DNA of 64,000 bases from Flammeovirgaceae bacterium 311 (GCA_000597885.1 CP004371.1:3798501-3862500); one strand, 5' to 3'. Counted from the stretch's first letter, positions 53,274-62,691 are shown. Made by a program: numbers and translations. Notes: a model not told the origin generated them from the sequence alone.

Positions 53274-53393
53274 ATGAAAAACAACAACGCGCTTTCAGCA
53301 CCATTACATTCTCGTCTCTTTACCGTTGCAGCTATTGCCATGCGTGCATGTTGTGCTAACGGCCCCTGTTGCTGTTGTTGCTGTTATAGGTAA
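53274..53393 (+). CDS. Cysteine-rich 39-residue leader peptide between the SAM riboswitch and metY
   Basis: ATG 53274 to TAA 53393 encodes 39 residues in a continuous frame. The first part is ordinary (MKNNNALSAPLHSRLF, then TVAAIAMRA). Residues 26-27 are Cys-Cys and 32-37 are six consecutive Cys, encoded TGT-TGC-TGT-TGT-TGC-TGT, before Tyr-Arg. Eight of 39 residues are Cys. The start lies 9 bases after riboswitch P1 and 257 bases before metY, with no SD site. Position and composition fit a leader peptide whose translation tests charged tRNA-Cys. A zinc-binding small protein is the main alternative. Expression is unproven. Confidence 0.6.
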   Translation: MKNNNALSAPLHSRLFTVAAIAMRACCANGPCCCCCCYR

Positions 53394-53429
53394 CTCCCCT
53401 TTTTCTGTTGCGCTACTCCTTGGCCTGCC

Positions 53430-53498
53430 GGCACAGTATATGCTACTGTCAGCCTGCTTTTATAAAGTAGCTTTCAGATCCCATCTGTTTTAATTTTT
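53430..53498 (+). promoter_or_regulatory. Two weak hairpins between the leader ORF and metY
   Basis: The first is ACAGTA (53433-53438)/TACTGT (53444-53449) with a 5-base loop, extended by GGC/GCC across a 2-base bulge and followed by TGCTTTTAT. The second is CAGAT (53475-53479)/ATCTG (53483-53487) with a 3-base loop, followed by TTTTAATTTTT (53488-53498). Either could be a weak terminator of an attenuator; both stems are short. Confidence 0.4.
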
Positions 53499-53500
53499 AG

Positions 53501-54862
<1,362 letters not shown>

Positions 54863-54872
54863 GCTTGTTCCT

Positions 54873-54905
54873 TAACACCTGTGCTCTGCCAGAGTACGGG
54901 TGTTA
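54873..54905 (+). repeat. 15-bp hairpin between metY and metX
   Basis: Bases 54873-54887 (TAACACCTGTGCTCT) pair with 54891-54905 (AGAGTACGGGTGTTA) with two wobble pairs and a GCC triloop. No T-run follows, so it is probably a processing or mRNA-stability element rather than a terminator. Confidence 0.65.
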
Positions 54906-54992
54906 GGGATTACAGGGAGAAATAGGTTAATCAAATAAATGACCCCGGTGAAGTTCAGCTTCACAAGAAGCAGGACCAGGGGTGCGTAATGA

Positions 54993-56045
54993 ATGTTAGA
55001 AGTATTTAAACATACAGCTCCGTTTCAGCTGGAGGGAGGCCAAAGCCTGCCGGGTTTTGAGCTGGCTTATACGACTGCCGGTACACTGAACCAGGAAGGC
55101 AATAATGTGGTGTGGATCTGTCATGCCCTTACGGGTAATGCGGAGCCAGAGGAGTGGTGGCCGGGCCTGGTGGGTCAGGGAAAGCTGCTGGATCCCGAGC
55201 GCTATTTTATTGTTTGTGCCAATGTACTGGGTGGCTGCTATGGCTCTACAGGTCCGTTGAGTCTTAATCCTCAGACAGGAGAGCCCTGGTACTATACTTT
55301 TCCTGTACTTACCAACCGCGATATCGTAAAAGCTTTTCAGCTTTTGAAAACCCATATTGGTATTGATCGCATTGGTTATATGCTTGGCGGCTCCCTGGGT
55401 GGGCAACATGCGCTGGAGTGGGCTATTCTTAATCCGGATGATATTGAACACCTGGTGCTGCTGGCCACCAATGCCTGGCATTCTGCATGGGGTATTGCCT
55501 TTAATGAAAGCCAGCGAATGGCCATTGAGGCAGATGCCAGCTGGTTGCAAAACAGCCCCCGGGCCGGAGAAAGTGGGTTAAAAGTAGCCCGCACGATTGG
55601 GATGCTTTCATACAGAACCTGGCAAATCTACAATGACCGGCAGGCAGAGGACAACACAGATAAGCTGGCCAACTACCGTGCTGCTGCCTACCAGCAATAC
55701 CAGGGACAGAAGCTGGCCAACCGTTTTAATGCTTTTACCTACTACCGCCTTTCGCAGGCCATGGATTCGCACCAGGTGGGCAGGGGCCGGGAAAGTACAG
55801 AGGCCGCTTTGGCAGGCGTTGCCGCTAAAACCCTGGTACTGGGGGTTGATACGGATCTTTTATTTCCTGTGCATGAGCAGGAGTATCTGGCAAAACACAT
55901 TCCGGGAGCTGCGCTTCAGGTTATTTCTTCCCAGTACGGGCATGATGGCTTTTTGGTAGAGTCCGTAGAAATAGCAGCGGCCTTACAGCAGCACTTTCCT
56001 GAACTTAAAAAAGAAGCAGTTACACGCGAAAAAATAGATTTTTAA
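54993..56045 (+). CDS. metX: Homoserine O-acetyltransferase
   Basis: The 350-residue alpha/beta hydrolase makes O-acetylhomoserine from homoserine and acetyl-CoA. VCANVLGGCYGSTGPLSLNPQTG is split here around the GGCYGSTGP oxyanion block; the nucleophile Ser is in LGGSLGGQHALEW, the acid Asp in LGVDTDLLFPVHEQ and the His in YGHDGFLVE. The MetX-specific ISYRTWQIYNDR-like LSYRTWQIYND stretch is present. The start ATG 54993 gives the usual N-terminus. It lies between metY and hom and supplies the MetY substrate. Succinyltransferase activity cannot be fully excluded. Confidence 0.94.
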   Translation: MLEVFKHTAPFQLEGGQSLPGFELAYTTAGTLNQEGNNVVWICHALTGNAEPEEWWPGLVGQGKLLDPERYFIVCANVLGGCYGSTGPLSLNPQTGEPWYYTFPVLTNRDIVKAFQLLKTHIGIDRIGYMLGGSLGGQHALEWAILNPDDIEHLVLLATNAWHSAWGIAFNESQRMAIEADASWLQNSPRAGESGLKVARTIGMLSYRTWQIYNDRQAEDNTDKLANYRAAAYQQYQGQKLANRFNAFTYYRLSQAMDSHQVGRGRESTEAALAGVAAKTLVLGVDTDLLFPVHEQEYLAKHIPGAALQVISSQYGHDGFLVESVEIAAALQQHFPELKKEAVTREKIDF

Positions 56046-56153
56046 GTGGTGTGAAGAAGGGAAGTGCAGCGGTTAGCTGACCCACCCACTCACACTGGCG
56101 GCCCGGCACTGCAGGGTACCGCTCATTTACTAAATTACTCATAGAATAGATAT

Positions 56154-57137
56154 ATGGAGAGGCGTTGGAAAATAGGATTGTTTGGTTTTGGTACGGTAGG
56201 CCAGGGGTTTTACCGCATTGTGCAGGAACAAAAATTGCCCATAGAGGTACGGCGCATTTGTGTACGTAATCCAAATAAGGAGCGGTCGGGCCCGCAGGAG
56301 TTATTTACTTACAACCCACACGATATTCTGGAAGACCCTGAAATTGACCTGATCGTGGAAGCCATCAGCGAAACAGAGCCTGCTTTTGAAATTGTAAAAG
56401 AAGCCCTGCAGCGCTGGCTGCCGGTAACCTCGGCCTCTAAAAAGATGCTGGCCCTGCACCTGCCCGAGCTGCTTGCCCTGCAGCAGGAGGCCAATACCCC
56501 ATTCCGGTACGAGGCCGCAGTAGCAGGTGCTATTCCTATTTTACACCTGCTTGATGAGCCCCTGCACGAGCCAGTAGAGGAAATACGCGCCATCCTGAAC
56601 GGAACTACCAACTATATTCTTACCCAGATGCGACTGCAGCACTGGAGCTACGAGCATGCCCTGCGTGAAGCGCAGCGGCTTGGTTTTGCAGAGGCTAATC
56701 CAGCCTCTGATGTAGATGGCTGGGATGCCTGCTATAAGCTTTGCCTGCTGGCCAGACATGCCTTTGGCGCGATCCTGCAGCCCTCTGATGTAGAGGTAGA
56801 GGGGATTTCCCAGCTGCCGGCTTCAATGCTGGAAACTGCTCAGCAACAAGGGCAGCGCGTGAGGCTGGTGGCCAGGCTGAAACAGCTAAACGGAGTGCTG
56901 CAGGCAAGTGTAAAGCCTGAGGCAGTCGCTGCAGACGATCCACTTTTTGGAATAGAGCATGAACTGAATGCGGTGCAGGTAGATCTGCGCTACAGCGGCA
57001 AACAGATTTTTACCGGCAAGGGAGCGGGTGCGCTGCCAACAGGCGCAGCTGTAATGGCCGATGTACTAAAGCTGATGGAGGGCAAGCCCTATGGCTATTC
57101 CAGAGGAAAGAGGATTTTTAATAGTGTGGTAGCTTAA
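56154..57137 (+). CDS. hom: Homoserine dehydrogenase
   Basis: The 327-residue NAD(P)-dependent enzyme reduces aspartate semialdehyde to homoserine. GLFGFGTVGQGFYRIV is the Rossmann loop; AAVAGAIPILHLLDEPL and ILNGTTNYILTQM are the conserved substrate-domain blocks, and EANPASDVDGWDACYKL carries the catalytic Asp/Lys region. There is no C-terminal ACT domain, so threonine feedback through ACT is absent. It feeds metX in the same transcript. An intrinsic terminator follows. Confidence 0.95.
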   Translation: MERRWKIGLFGFGTVGQGFYRIVQEQKLPIEVRRICVRNPNKERSGPQELFTYNPHDILEDPEIDLIVEAISETEPAFEIVKEALQRWLPVTSASKKMLALHLPELLALQQEANTPFRYEAAVAGAIPILHLLDEPLHEPVEEIRAILNGTTNYILTQMRLQHWSYEHALREAQRLGFAEANPASDVDGWDACYKLCLLARHAFGAILQPSDVEVEGISQLPASMLETAQQQGQRVRLVARLKQLNGVLQASVKPEAVAADDPLFGIEHELNAVQVDLRYSGKQIFTGKGAGALPTGAAVMADVLKLMEGKPYGYSRGKRIFNSVVA

Positions 57138-57471
57138 TTAGCTGAGCACCTGCCTTAAGCGTTTATTTATATATTCCGGATGCTGCTTCTGAAAAGGGGC
57201 AGCTTTTTTTTGTCCTATTTTTCCAGCCGGTAAAAGGAAGGTGCAAGCGGGGTTTAAAGCGTTCTGGGAGGGGTTAAAAAACCGAATAAAAGGCCGGAAG
57301 AATTGCTCCAATATGCCTGTTCGTTAAACAACCCCACCTTTTTCGGTGTTAAAAGCTCTAAAAACAAAAGAAAACGGCTTTTAAACAGCGCTGCTATTGT
57401 CCTTTCTTATATATTTGAAAACCTTATACATAATCTAGTAGTATTATTTTTAACCAAAACATTCACAGAAC
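57138..57471. other. Intergenic region with a terminator
   Basis: These 334 bases carry the terminator 57182-57211 ending the methionine operon and an AT-rich part (57380-57460) likely to include the promoter of the histone-like gene. A longer plus-strand frame 57303-57527 starts in another frame and is rejected in favour of the gene at 57472. Confidence 0.55.
57182..57211 (+). terminator. Intrinsic terminator of the methionine operon
   Basis: GCTGCTTCT (57182-57190) pairs with AGGGGCAGC (57195-57203) using G-T pairs and a GAAA tetraloop, followed by eight T residues. It lies 44 bases after the hom stop. Confidence 0.85.
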
Positions 57472-57648
57472 ATGGAGAAAATCGAAAAACTCGAACAGCT
57501 GATACGCGATGCAAGAGACGATGCTGATAAGTTCTATAACAAAGAAAACAAAGCTGCAGGTACGCGTCTTCGCAAGCATATGCAAGAGCTTAAGAATATA
57601 GCTCAGGAAGTTCGTAACGAAGTTACCGAAAAGAAAAACCAGGAGTAG
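57472..57648 (+). CDS. Small Hc1-like histone protein
   Basis: ATG 57472 to TAG 57648 encodes 58 residues: MEKIEKLEQLIRDARDDADK, then FYNKENKAAGTRLRKHMQEL and KNIAQEVRNEVTEKKNQE. The FY-x-K-x-NKAAGTR-x-RK pattern is that of the short histone H1-like proteins of Bacteroidota. It is highly charged and helical and would bind DNA or stay with the nucleoid. It is single-gene with its own terminator at 57673. Short length is normal for the family. Confidence 0.88.
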   Translation: MEKIEKLEQLIRDARDDADKFYNKENKAAGTRLRKHMQELKNIAQEVRNEVTEKKNQE

Positions 57649-57672
57649 TCTTTGGCTCTTATGGTTAACTGA

Positions 57673-57697
57673 CAAAGCAGGCTTATGGCCTGCTTTG
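57673..57697. terminator. Terminator after the histone-like gene
   Basis: The perfect 10-bp stem CAAAGCAGGC (57673-57682)/GCCTGCTTTG (57688-57697) has a 5-base loop and is followed by TTGTTT. It also lies ahead of the converging M48 gene end. Confidence 0.82.
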
Positions 57698-57778
57698 TTG
57701 TTTATCCTGTTTCCCCAATTAATTAGCGCATTCACCTTTGTTTTCGTGATAGCCTAAGCTGATGTTTCTTAACATGGC

Positions 57779-58549
57779 CTATTCCTGCCAATCAAAGGCA
57801 AACGGTTTTTCGATAAAGCTGCTATCGGCCGTATGCATGGCTGCCTGTTCTATCCGGTGGCTTAGGTGGGGGTGTGTAAGCAGAAAGTTAAACGCTTCGG
57901 GTGTATGCGAATTTTCCGCTCTCTGTAGTTTAAGGAAGAGCTGCGTGAGGCGATCCGGATTGATGGATGCTTTTTGCAGTAGTTCGCTTGCGTAGGCATC
58001 AGCTTCTGTTTCCTGCTGTCGGTCGTATTGCAGGCCAAGCACTGTTTTACCCAGTTCAGAGATTGTCTCTGTATTGCCTCCGCCAAAAATAGCCAGTAAG
58101 GCCGTCATACTGATTTCTCTTGTTAATCTGCTTTGGAAATCCTCATGTACCAGGTGACCCATTTCGTGCGCGAGCACGGCAGCCAGTACTTCTGGAGAGT
58201 GGGCAAGCTCAACCATGCCCTGAAAGAGGTAGATGTTGCCATTAAGCGTGGCAAAGGCATTGCGGGAGTCTCCCTTCAGAAGCCAGACTTTAAAATAACC
58301 ACCCGGTTTGCCGGCAGCCTTTGTTAATCGGCTGTTAACAGAATCCATCATAAGCTGCAGTCTGCTATCCTGCAGGGTATCGTGCTCCTCAAGAAAATGC
58401 TCATGCAGATACAGCGCAAGCTTTTGTTCCTGCCTGCTATTTTTGCTTTCAGACTTATGAAAGGAGGTGGAAAAGATGAAAGTAAAGGCCAGCCATAGAC
58501 CGGCAAATACTGCCAGAAGAATAGCAATATCGCGATATACTCTTTTCAT
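57779..58549 (-). CDS. M48 family metallopeptidase
   Basis: The 256-residue protein has an N-terminal membrane segment (about 8-30) and a zinc protease domain: HEMGH in LAHEMGHLVHEDF near 127-139 and the third ligand Glu in ETEADAYASELL near 185. It resembles the BepA/YcaL-like M48 proteins that check outer-membrane protein assembly, facing the periplasm. Its ATG overlaps the TGA of the DUF4870 gene upstream (ATGA), so the two are coupled. Confidence 0.92.
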   Translation of the reverse strand: MKRVYRDIAILLAVFAGLWLAFTFIFSTSFHKSESKNSRQEQKLALYLHEHFLEEHDTLQDSRLQLMMDSVNSRLTKAAGKPGGYFKVWLLKGDSRNAFATLNGNIYLFQGMVELAHSPEVLAAVLAHEMGHLVHEDFQSRLTREISMTALLAIFGGGNTETISELGKTVLGLQYDRQQETEADAYASELLQKASINPDRLTQLFLKLQRAENSHTPEAFNFLLTHPHLSHRIEQAAMHTADSSFIEKPFAFDWQE

Positions 58550-59034
58550 AGGCGCGGAGGTACGTTTTGAGGTACATACTCCGTACGTTCATTTTTGTAC
58601 TTAAAAGCTTGCAGATAGGAGATTCTACCAAAAAAGATAAAATAATACATTCTGCCTTTATATGCTTTTATGCCAGCTATTATGCTAAAAATTATATATA
58701 CTAAGTTAGCCAGCACCACTACTGCCAGAAATCCTTTGTAGGGATCAGAGAAAACTGCCTCAAAGAATATAATCCGGATAGCCCAAAATACAGCAATGCT
58801 ATTCATAAGACTAACAGGTAATTGACTTAGCAGCGACTGCAGCGAGTGGAAATAAACATAGCGGCTGGTAGTTTTTGTAAAGTAGAAATAGGCAACTGAA
58901 GCAACCAGGTTTAGGAAAGGAATGGGTAAACCTGCAGCAGCAGTTGCAAACATCATCAGGTAAGCAGCAAGGCTCTGTTCCTTCTCTCTGGAGGTAATTT
59001 CGTGCGGTTGCGGTATATTAATGCTAAGTTCCAT
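58546..59034 (-). CDS. DUF4870-like membrane protein
   Basis: The 162-residue protein has about three to four membrane segments (35-55, 62-80, 85-105, 110-135) and a soluble N-terminal part with QPHEITSREKEQSLAAYLMM. The pattern matches DUF4870 (Tic20-like) proteins of unknown function. It overlaps the M48 gene by four bases. It may be its membrane partner; that is inference. Confidence 0.75.
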   Translation of the reverse strand: MELSINIPQPHEITSREKEQSLAAYLMMFATAAAGLPIPFLNLVASVAYFYFTKTTSRYVYFHSLQSLLSQLPVSLMNSIAVFWAIRIIFFEAVFSDPYKGFLAVVVLANLVYIIFSIIAGIKAYKGRMYYFIFFGRISYLQAFKYKNERTEYVPQNVPPRL

Positions 59035-59144
59035 ACATAGAGGAGTTTAATGTTTTGCTTATTGTTAATTTTGGTAAATATATCTATTATTAACATTAAT
59101 TAAAGCTCACCCTTTATTAACCTTTCATCCTTAACCCTGGTATT

Positions 59145-59402
59145 ATGAATGCTACTATGACCGCACCCTCCGAACAGGTTGCTCCTGTAATGTCGGTAAA
59201 AGACTGGTTGATCACATCACTTATTATGATTGTTCCGATCGTTGGTTTTGTTATGCTTTTTGTTTGGGCGTTTGGCGATAATGCAAATCCTAATAAAGCT
59301 AACTGGGCAAAAGCTGCCCTGCTCTTATCGGCAATTGCAGTTGCTTTCTACATTCTGATATTTGCAGTTGTTGGTGCAGCAATCTTGGGCACTGCTTCCT
59401 AG
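59145..59402 (+). CDS. Small two-helix membrane protein
   Basis: The 85-residue protein has two hydrophobic segments, DWLITSLIMIVPIVGFVMLF (about 20-40) and AALLLSAIAVAFYILIFAVV (about 57-77), joined by the polar FGDNANPNKANWAK loop. The N-terminal 17 residues are soluble. No known domain beyond a DUF-like small membrane protein. It is divergent from the DUF4870 gene across 110 bases and has its own terminator. Confidence 0.7.
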   Translation: MNATMTAPSEQVAPVMSVKDWLITSLIMIVPIVGFVMLFVWAFGDNANPNKANWAKAALLLSAIAVAFYILIFAVVGAAILGTAS

Positions 59403-59464
59403 TAGTTGCAGCCTCTATTGATGGACTCATGAAGGATCCTGGACTTTCACAGGAACAATTCATA

Positions 59465-59503
59465 AAAAAACAGCCTCAGATGAATATCTGGGGCTGTTTT
59501 TTT
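59465..59503 (+). terminator. Intrinsic terminator after the small membrane protein
   Basis: CAGCCTCAGAT (59471-59481) pairs with ATCTGGGGCTG (59486-59496), one G-T pair, a GAAT loop, then seven T residues. The left A-run (59465-59470) extends it. Confidence 0.9.
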
Positions 59504-60099
59504 ATGCTATCAATACAGTTCCTGGTGCAGGTATTACGCATACTGTTTTATAACGAGATATCAAGAGAGATAGAGATGTAGAGGAGGGTAATGTACTATT
59601 AAATTGAAAGGCGGATAAAATTCCTGGATGTCTACTACTTTGCTGACAGTTACTTTGCTGACAGTGCAGATATTAAAATAAGTCGAAAGCCAGTTTAAGA
59701 AATGGTTATTTGTGTAAGGATGTGATGGTTGGTGGAGCAGGATGTATTAATATAGTAAGATTATTGAACGGAATGTTTTGAATGTATTATTTAAAGAGTA
59801 GATTTATGTTGCATTTGCAAATTCTATTTCCAGTGCAAATGCGGGCTAAGCCATTTAGTTTTTTTGGCGATGCCAGATAAAGAAATTTAAGTTTCTGTCT
59901 GTGGTGTGGAGCATGTGGGGTAGGTAAAGGCAGGTTTTTACAACGCAACTACTCAAGTCCAGCATTTTTATAAAGTCTGGTTTTAAGCAATGTCATGGAT
60001 GGTCTGGTGCACTCGCTGATAAAGAAGCGGGTGAATTTTTAATGTAATCCTGATGCCTATTGCAGGGAATCCGCCCTTTGGCAATGTTAAGAGAATCGT
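59504..60099. other. Gene-free region of about 600 bases
   Basis: AT-rich spacer with no ORF above noise and no RNA recognised. It contains a 15-base tandem duplication at 59636-59665. The promoter of the peroxiredoxin-like gene must lie in the last part; I did not find a clear -7 box. Confidence 0.5.
59636..59665. repeat. Perfect tandem duplication of TACTTTGCTGACAGT
   Basis: Two adjacent identical 15-mers, 59636-59650 and 59651-59665, in non-coding sequence. It may be a slippage product or a pair of protein sites. Confidence 0.85.
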
Positions 60100-61047
60100 A
60101 TGAGAAAGGTACCTACCTGGGTTAAGCCTCTTTTGTTGGGAGGTGGCGCCTTAAATTTACTACTGGCGGCAATTTTTATGCTGTTGCCGGAGGGTAGCCG
60201 GGCATTACTTTTTGGTAGTGCTGTTTCTGTGTCTGTACAGGCAATACAAATGTACGGCATTTTGCTGGCTGTCCTTGGTTTTGGTTATATAGCCGTTAGC
60301 CTTAATCCATTCAGCAACAAAGCGGTGCTGCTTATGGGGCTTGTCGCAAATCTGCTGTTTGCGCTGCTGCTGCCTGCTATATCGGGAGGCATGTTCTGGC
60401 AGCATACTGCCCTGCAGCTCTGGGTGCTGGTAGCATTAGTATGGTGCGGGTTAATGGTGGCCATCCTGAATGAAATTGCCAAAGCCCGTCAGCAGCCTCA
60501 GGCGCTGGCAAATTCCTATCATGAGCCGCTTTCTAAAACCCTGATCCGCTTTAGAACCCAGCGGGGCAAAAGCCTGCTGCAGCTCTCCAATGAACGCCCA
60601 ACCATGGTTGTGTTTCTGCGCAAGCTGGGAAGTAACTTTTGCCGCGAAACCCTGTCCGATATTCGCGATCAGCGGAAGAGCATAGAGCAGCGTGGCACCC
60701 AGATTGTGCTGGTGCATCTGGCAGATGTGGCCGAAGCCAGCGAAGTACTGCAAAAATATGATCTGGCAGACCTGCATCATATAAGTGATCCGAGTGGTAT
60801 TATGTACAATGCTTTTGGGTTAAAGCAGGGAAGCTTAACAAAGCTGCTTAGCTGGGGCGTAGGGATTGTGGACATGCTGAAACGGACACCGGCACAAAAA
60901 GGTGTAAACAGCGTGCAGGAAGATTATTTTCGCATGCCGGGTGTATTCCTGATCAGTAATGGAGAAATAGTGCGCAGCTATAAGCAGCGGAATCCGGCAC
61001 AGCGGCCAAACTTACGCCAGCTCTCCTCATCCGACCAGGCAGCCTAA
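60100..61047 (+). CDS. Membrane-anchored peroxiredoxin-like protein
   Basis: The 315-residue protein has four N-terminal membrane segments (about 8-30, 42-65, 70-90, 105-125) and a C-terminal thioredoxin-fold domain (from about 150). The AhpC/TSA-like pattern is FLRKLGSNFCRETLSDI, where relatives of the SelL/PRX-like type carry a C-x2-C; here the first Cys is Ser (S-N-F-C). RMPGVFLISNGEIVRSY is the cis-Pro strand. It may reduce peroxides or act as a thiol transferase, using one Cys. The redox partner is unknown. Confidence 0.78.
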   Translation: MRKVPTWVKPLLLGGGALNLLLAAIFMLLPEGSRALLFGSAVSVSVQAIQMYGILLAVLGFGYIAVSLNPFSNKAVLLMGLVANLLFALLLPAISGGMFWQHTALQLWVLVALVWCGLMVAILNEIAKARQQPQALANSYHEPLSKTLIRFRTQRGKSLLQLSNERPTMVVFLRKLGSNFCRETLSDIRDQRKSIEQRGTQIVLVHLADVAEASEVLQKYDLADLHHISDPSGIMYNAFGLKQGSLTKLLSWGVGIVDMLKRTPAQKGVNSVQEDYFRMPGVFLISNGEIVRSYKQRNPAQRPNLRQLSSSDQAA

Positions 61048-61137
61048 GCTATTCGGCCTGGTAATAATTGATGTTATCAAAAAATTAAATGTAGCTGGTT
61101 TACTTAACAGTGCATCTGTAGTATCGTACATACGGGT

Positions 61138-61611
61138 ATGAAAGCACATTTCCTGAAATTACTGAATTACAATACCTGGGCTAATCGGCGGTTTTTAAGC
61201 AGCCTGCAGGAAAATACGGTGGTCAACAACAAAGTTTTTTTGCTGCTTAGCCATCTGTTAACTGCCGAAGAAGTGTGGCTTTGCCGGGTAAAGGGGCTGG
61301 CTGCGCCTGTTCAGCGCCTGTGGGAGATTTACCCCAATGCAACACTGCCCCTGATGCTGGAAGAAAACAGCAGGGAATGGATCGGGTACCTGAACAACTG
61401 CAGCGACAGCGATCTGGAACGGGAAATCGTTTACCAGAACACAAAAGGAGAAACTTTCAGCACCCGTCTGGACGATATCATTATGCACATGATCAACCAC
61501 GGTTCCCACCACCGGGGGCAAATAGCCAGCATGCTGCAGCAGGAAAAGGTACAGGTACCTGCCAGCGACTATATTGTGTATGTCCGTGAGCTCAATCCCG
61601 CCCTGGTATAG
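61138..61611 (+). CDS. DinB family protein
   Basis: The 157-residue four-helix protein has the DinB pattern: NYNTWANRRFLSSL at the N-terminus, His in LLSHLLTAEEVW and the metal-site IMHMINHGSHHRGQIASML near 117-135. The three His ligands of the family are present. DinB proteins are metal-dependent and often thiol-linked; the substrate is unknown. It follows the peroxiredoxin-like gene by 90 bases on the same strand. A hairpin follows at 61657. Confidence 0.9.
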   Translation: MKAHFLKLLNYNTWANRRFLSSLQENTVVNNKVFLLLSHLLTAEEVWLCRVKGLAAPVQRLWEIYPNATLPLMLEENSREWIGYLNNCSDSDLEREIVYQNTKGETFSTRLDDIIMHMINHGSHHRGQIASMLQQEKVQVPASDYIVYVRELNPALV

Positions 61612-61656
61612 CGATCAGTAGAGTGGACTAAATTTCAGAAATAATTAGACAGAGGC

Positions 61657-61701
61657 GGGGTATGATAGGCAGATAACTTTCTAAATCTGCCTCTATACCC
61701 C
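61657..61701. repeat. Interrupted 15-bp hairpin after dinB-like gene
   Basis: GGGGTAT (61657-61663)/ATACCCC (61695-61701) and AGGCAGAT (61667-61674)/ATCTGCCT (61685-61692) form a stem with a small internal loop and a 10-base loop. No T-run follows on either strand. Confidence 0.65.
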
Positions 61702-61761
61702 ATCGGTTATAGGCTTTGGCCTGAGTGCTTATTTACGTATTTACTTAATCAGCTTTTTTAC

Positions 61762-62691
61762 ATGCATTACATTTTTATGATAAGCCTCTGCCTCTTTCTG
61801 GTAAGCAGCGTACAGGCACAGCATAGCTGCTGCAGCATTACAAATAAAAAAGGGAACGAAGCTGCTGCCGGCAGCCATGCTGGACACGGAATTGAACAAG
61901 CACAGGCGGAGCATCATACTTCCTCGCACACTTCTGCAACAGCACATTTTGCAGGCTTTGCCAGTGATGCCGATTTTACCTCAGGCCATGATGAACCTTT
62001 GGCCTACACCCACCAGACCACCAACGGCAAAGAGATTAGCTACCCCACGCCCGATGGGCAGACTTCCAGGGCATTTGCCTATATGGCGCCTAAGGCGAGT
62101 AATAAATATTTACTGGTGATCCATGAGTGGTGGGGCCTCAACGATCACATCAAGCGCGAAGCCGAAAGATACTTTAAGGAATTAGGTAGTGTGAACGTTC
62201 TGGCACTGGACCTGTATGATGGAAAGGTAGCCGGCACCCGGGAAGAAGCGCAACAGTACGTGCAGGCGGTTAATGAAGAACGGGTCCGGGCAATTATCCA
62301 GGGAGCGCTGAACCTGGCAGGAAAAGAGGCAGAGATTGCAACCATTGGCTGGTGTTTTGGTGGCGGATGGAGCCTGCAGGCTGCCATACAGGCGGGCAAC
62401 CAGGCCCAGGCCTGTGTGATCTATTATGGCATGCCCGAGCAGGATGTGCAGCGGCTTAAACAGCTCGATTGTGAGGTGTTGGGTATTTTTGCTAGCCAGG
62501 ATGGCCATATTACCCCTGCGGTAGTGGAAGATTTTAAAATGAATATGGAAAAAGCAGATAAGGAGCTGGAGGTAAAAATGTACGACGCCAAACATGCCTT
62601 TGCCAACCCCAGTAACCCTGCCTTCAATAAAAGTGCTGCAGACAATGCCTTTAAGCTAAGTACAGCTTTTCTAAAAAAGCAGCTGAATTAA
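61762..62691 (+). CDS. Secreted dienelactone hydrolase family protein
   Basis: The 309-residue protein has a signal peptide (MHYIFMISLCLFLVSSVQAQ), a His-rich linker of about 60 residues (HTSSHTSATAHFAG) and a DLH domain. The nucleophile Cys is in IGWCFGGGW, the Asp in FASQDGHITPAV and the His in DAKHAFANP. KYLLVIHEWWGLNDHIK is the family oxyanion block. It would hydrolyse ester or lactone bonds in the periplasm. The linker with SCC and many His may bind metal. A terminator follows. Confidence 0.9.
   Translation: MHYIFMISLCLFLVSSVQAQHSCCSITNKKGNEAAAGSHAGHGIEQAQAEHHTSSHTSATAHFAGFASDADFTSGHDEPLAYTHQTTNGKEISYPTPDGQTSRAFAYMAPKASNKYLLVIHEWWGLNDHIKREAERYFKELGSVNVLALDLYDGKVAGTREEAQQYVQAVNEERVRAIIQGALNLAGKEAEIATIGWCFGGGWSLQAAIQAGNQAQACVIYYGMPEQDVQRLKQLDCEVLGIFASQDGHITPAVVEDFKMNMEKADKELEVKMYDAKHAFANPSNPAFNKSAADNAFKLSTAFLKKQLN

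Noticed and set aside
57303-57527. 74-codon plus-strand frame before the histone-like gene
   Set aside because: It overlaps the real start in another frame and has no protein-like pattern; the 57472 frame matches the Hc1-like family.
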